A stretch of 6,715 nucleotides of DNA from NCBI GenBank assembly GCA_937911045.1, contig CALEPX010000072.1, positions 1-6,715 on the forward strand, written 5' to 3'. The notes beneath the pieces are model-generated. The model searched no databases, was not told the origin of the DNA, and saw only the letters and a list, made by a program, of their open reading frames with translations. Shown here piece by piece: positions 4,650 through 6,715 of this stretch. The stretch comes from an uncultured Fretibacterium sp. Its GTDB lineage: Bacteria; Synergistota; Synergistia; Synergistales; Aminobacteriaceae. Positions within the stretch are counted from its first letter, which is position 1, and the number at the start of each line of letters is the position of its first letter. The translations under genes were made by a program, and so were the position numbers.

Positions 4650-6704
4650 TATGGTGATTGAGCAAATCGCAAAACTACACTGCCATTATCTGATGTTACG
4701 GTAATATATCCGGTGCGTATTTTCCCTGTGTCGTTGGGACTGACTGCGTAATAAAAATCGAAACCATTTGCAGTACCGCCGGAGCTATTTTCAAGGGATA
4801 TCCAATCCACATCAGTTGTTGCAGTCCAGTTGCCTTCGGTATAAAGTTTGGTGCTGTACATTTTGCCGTCTTTGGTTCCGTTTTCAGAAGTCGTTGAAAG
4901 TGCGATTCTTGGCGGACGCGGAAGATTCAGCATTTTCGCGCTACCCCCGTGAAGGATAGAGCACTGGTACACAGAATCACTAAACGTAGTATCATGACAA
5001 TATGCAAAGCCCTCATACCAGTATGCTTTGGCTTCTAACTCGAAATTCGTTCGATCTGATTTCCATATTGATTCAGTTTCCAGAGTTACAGAATCTTGAG
5101 CCGCCGTTGAAATATGCCACCCTTTACTGTAGGTGGGGCGCTCCACTCTAAGAAGCCAATCGTCAACTCTATCTTCGCTTGGCAGGGGAATTACTTCATA
5201 ATCCTGAGTTTGCCATGTTGTCGAACTCTGATGACTTACAGTGGCGGAGAATGACGTGCCAACCTCTGCGTACGGTCCCGTCTTTTCGCTTGCTCCAGCT
5301 TTGAATGATACGCCGCCCGTAAGACTCCAGCCGTTTGTATCAGTATAGCTTTTATTTTTGTTCACGGTCTGATTAGGCAGGTGATGCACGGAATTGCCGA
5401 AAGCGTAATAACGGCGAACGCGCGTGTAGAGTCCTCTTGTGTATCCAAGAATTACAGCGTAGTTGTATGCACCAGCGCCGGGGACTTCATCATGGTTATT
5501 GGTTCCCTTATCAGCAGCAATTAGAAGACTTCGAGGCTGGGTGTTTGCTTCGCTCAATACGAGATAATAATCGTTATGGTCTTCAAACGAATGGAAACTG
5601 AGTACACGATACTTGCTGAATGTTCTTCTGCTCACTTTGAAATCGCTCCAATATTTCTTCAACAAGCGCTCATTATCAAAATCGCATTTATCAGCAAATT
5701 TATTGAAATCGTCGTCTTTTTTGCCTATCTCTTTGTAATAATCAATGAAAGACCATGAAACTTCATCGGGTTGAGTCGTCGTTACGCCTGAAATAAGTTC
5801 CAGAATGTCCTTTTCGGTACTCGCAGCAGCCTTGAGTTTTGCACTTGCCTCAACAGCTTTTTCGTAAGCTTTCGAAGCATCTTCATCAAGTTCTTTGTGC
5901 CAGTCAATTAAATTCTGAACACGCATAGAATTTAACTCTTCTTTAACTTCTTCCGTTGTAAGACTTGATTCAGATCCTGAAGTATCGCCGTCATGTGTGT
6001 CTCCGTCGCCGCCCAGGAAGTCGCCGCTCTCTATAGCAACATCAATAGAAATTTCCTCAATCTCAACGTCAACGATTCCGCCGTAATTTTTACTGTTATC
6101 ATCGATATAAACGAAAGTGTGAAGCGTGCCGTTTGGAAGTTCACGTTCTGCTACAGCCAATATCTCAAAGTGAACATCTTCGGCTTCATCGTTTGGTTTC
6201 GAGAGAGAAATGTCGTTAGATTTTAAGCCTAACATTCCTTCCAGAGTTGCTACATCGGCCGAATCAGGATAAATCAACGCAAACGTAACTCCTCTCTTGT
6301 AAGCATCAAGGACGCTATCATAAAGCTTAAAGAGAAGCGCGATGTCTGGTGGATCCTCGTCAGCATTGCCAAAGAAGAGAATATCGCCCTCATTAAGCGC
6401 ATCAATGGCAGGTATTATGTTGTCAAAATCAGACAATTCGACAGTTTTAGTAACATGCTTTGCGATGTATGGAGCTAGATCGCTCGTGCTCAAACGTGGC
6501 TGGGTTATATCCCCTAAAAGGACGTAGTTTGCTGATTTTGCTGACGGATCACCAGAGTTATCAGTGCTTCCCCCCCCCACCTCCGCCGCAGCCTCCAATA
6601 GTGATGACTGCGAAAATCAAAAACGCAGCAATAGTTGCAAAAGTTTTGAACTTCATTGAAAAAAGTTCAGGATAAACGCGTGAAAAATTATTTAACTTTG
6701 ACAT
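4646..6704 (-). CDS. Leukocidin-like, BACON-containing lipoprotein, frameshifted at a poly-G tract
   Basis: As read, translation from ATG 6704 (GAGG ribosome site) gives a lipoprotein signal peptide: a Lys-containing start, a hydrophobic core FATIAAFLIFAVITIGGC with the lipid-accepting Cys at residue 39, then glycines, and stops at 6561. The remaining 640 codons are open to TAA 4648-4646 in the other frame. Removing one G from G9 (6570-6578) joins them into 685 aa. In that numbering: an unrecognised alpha/beta-like domain (about 58-230), an acidic Gly/Asp linker (225-245), a helical, possibly coiled-coil part (250-295), then a region resembling leukocidin/hemolysin beta-pore toxins (about 375-565). 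Its hairpin-like strands GWSLTGGVSFKAGAS and YAEVGTSFSATVSHQSS lead to a QDYEVIP segment. The C-terminus (about 600-685) resembles a BACON domain (W...TDVDWISLEN..., RTGYITVTSDNG...FAQSP). Expected at the cell envelope. A TTG at 6598 could open the body alone, but it lacks a ribosome site and would lose the lipid anchor. The pore-toxin call is by pattern only. Confidence 0.7.
6570..6578 (-). repeat. Poly-G (G9) tract, candidate phase-variation switch
   Basis: The plus strand shows nine C at 6570-6578, read as nine G in the lipoprotein gene. The tract lies three codons after the lipobox Cys, in the glycine linker. With 9 G the signal-peptide frame meets TGA at 6563-6561; with 8 G (or 11) it continues into the 640-codon body. 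Homopolymer G tracts of this size are classic slipped-strand switching sites in surface-protein genes, and also a common place for sequencing errors. Confidence 0.7.
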
Positions 6705-6708
6705 AATT

Positions 6709-6715
6709 TCACCTC
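6709..6715 (-). promoter_or_regulatory. Ribosome binding site fixing the lipoprotein start at 6704
   Basis: Read on the minus strand, GAGGTGA (6715-6709) precedes ATG 6704, with the GAGG core seven bases from the start codon. The site and the signal peptide behind it show that 6704, not the TTG at 6598, is the natural start. The promoter lies outside the window. Confidence 0.65.

Noticed and set aside
6596..6598. TTG at 6598 as the natural start of the 650-aa frame
   Set aside because: It has no ribosome site, sits inside the sequence coding for the lipobox of the other frame, and would yield a protein without any export signal. The ATG at 6704 has a good site and a complete signal peptide.
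1..6715. CRISPR array or tandem repeat block
   Set aside because: No regularly spaced direct repeats were seen in the window. The only notable short repeats are the G9 tract and the inverted repeats listed.

Overview
The window looks like an accessory or worn region of an anaerobic, probably gut-associated bacterial chromosome. Strong GAGG/AGGAG ribosome binding sites, moderate to low GC, a PF09820-type AAA-ATPase and a glycine-rich lipoprotein signal would fit Clostridia, Negativicutes or Synergistota. This placement is inferred from style only. BACON domains are best known from Bacteroidota, but the strong Shine-Dalgarno sites argue against that phylum.

Layout: (1) 1-388, minus strand: the N-terminal part of an AAA-ATPase-like gene cut by the window edge, with a good promoter at 416-444. 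(2) About 445-1150: mostly non-coding. It holds a perfect palindrome, a two-hairpin segment ending in a T-run, the remnant of a zinc-ribbon gene (start codon and two metal-binding Cys apparently lost) and a 29-aa hydrophobic peptide ORF. (3) 1214-4191, plus strand: a tight two-gene operon. The first gene is a free-standing NRPS-type condensation-domain protein. The second is a MATE-family exporter with a C-terminal histidine-kinase-like (HATPase) domain, and it starts on the stop codon of the first (TAATG). (4) 4192-4645: no intact gene; a probable decayed IS66-type transposase fragment and two inverted repeats. (5) 4646-6704, minus strand, converging on the operon: a large lipoprotein with a leukocidin/hemolysin-like beta-barrel pore-forming region and a C-terminal BACON-like domain.

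The most striking point is in region 5. The lipoprotein signal peptide (ATG at 6704, good RBS, lipobox ending at Cys39) and the 640-residue body are in different frames. They meet exactly at a run of nine G (6570-6578, read on the minus strand). Eight G would give one continuous 685-aa lipoprotein; nine G stops translation after 47 residues. This is either a phase-variable on/off switch, read here in the off state, or a homopolymer sequencing error.

The operon suggests a small-molecule or peptide product made or modified by the condensation enzyme and exported by the MATE protein. No adenylation or carrier-protein gene is present in the window, so its partners must be encoded elsewhere or be missing.
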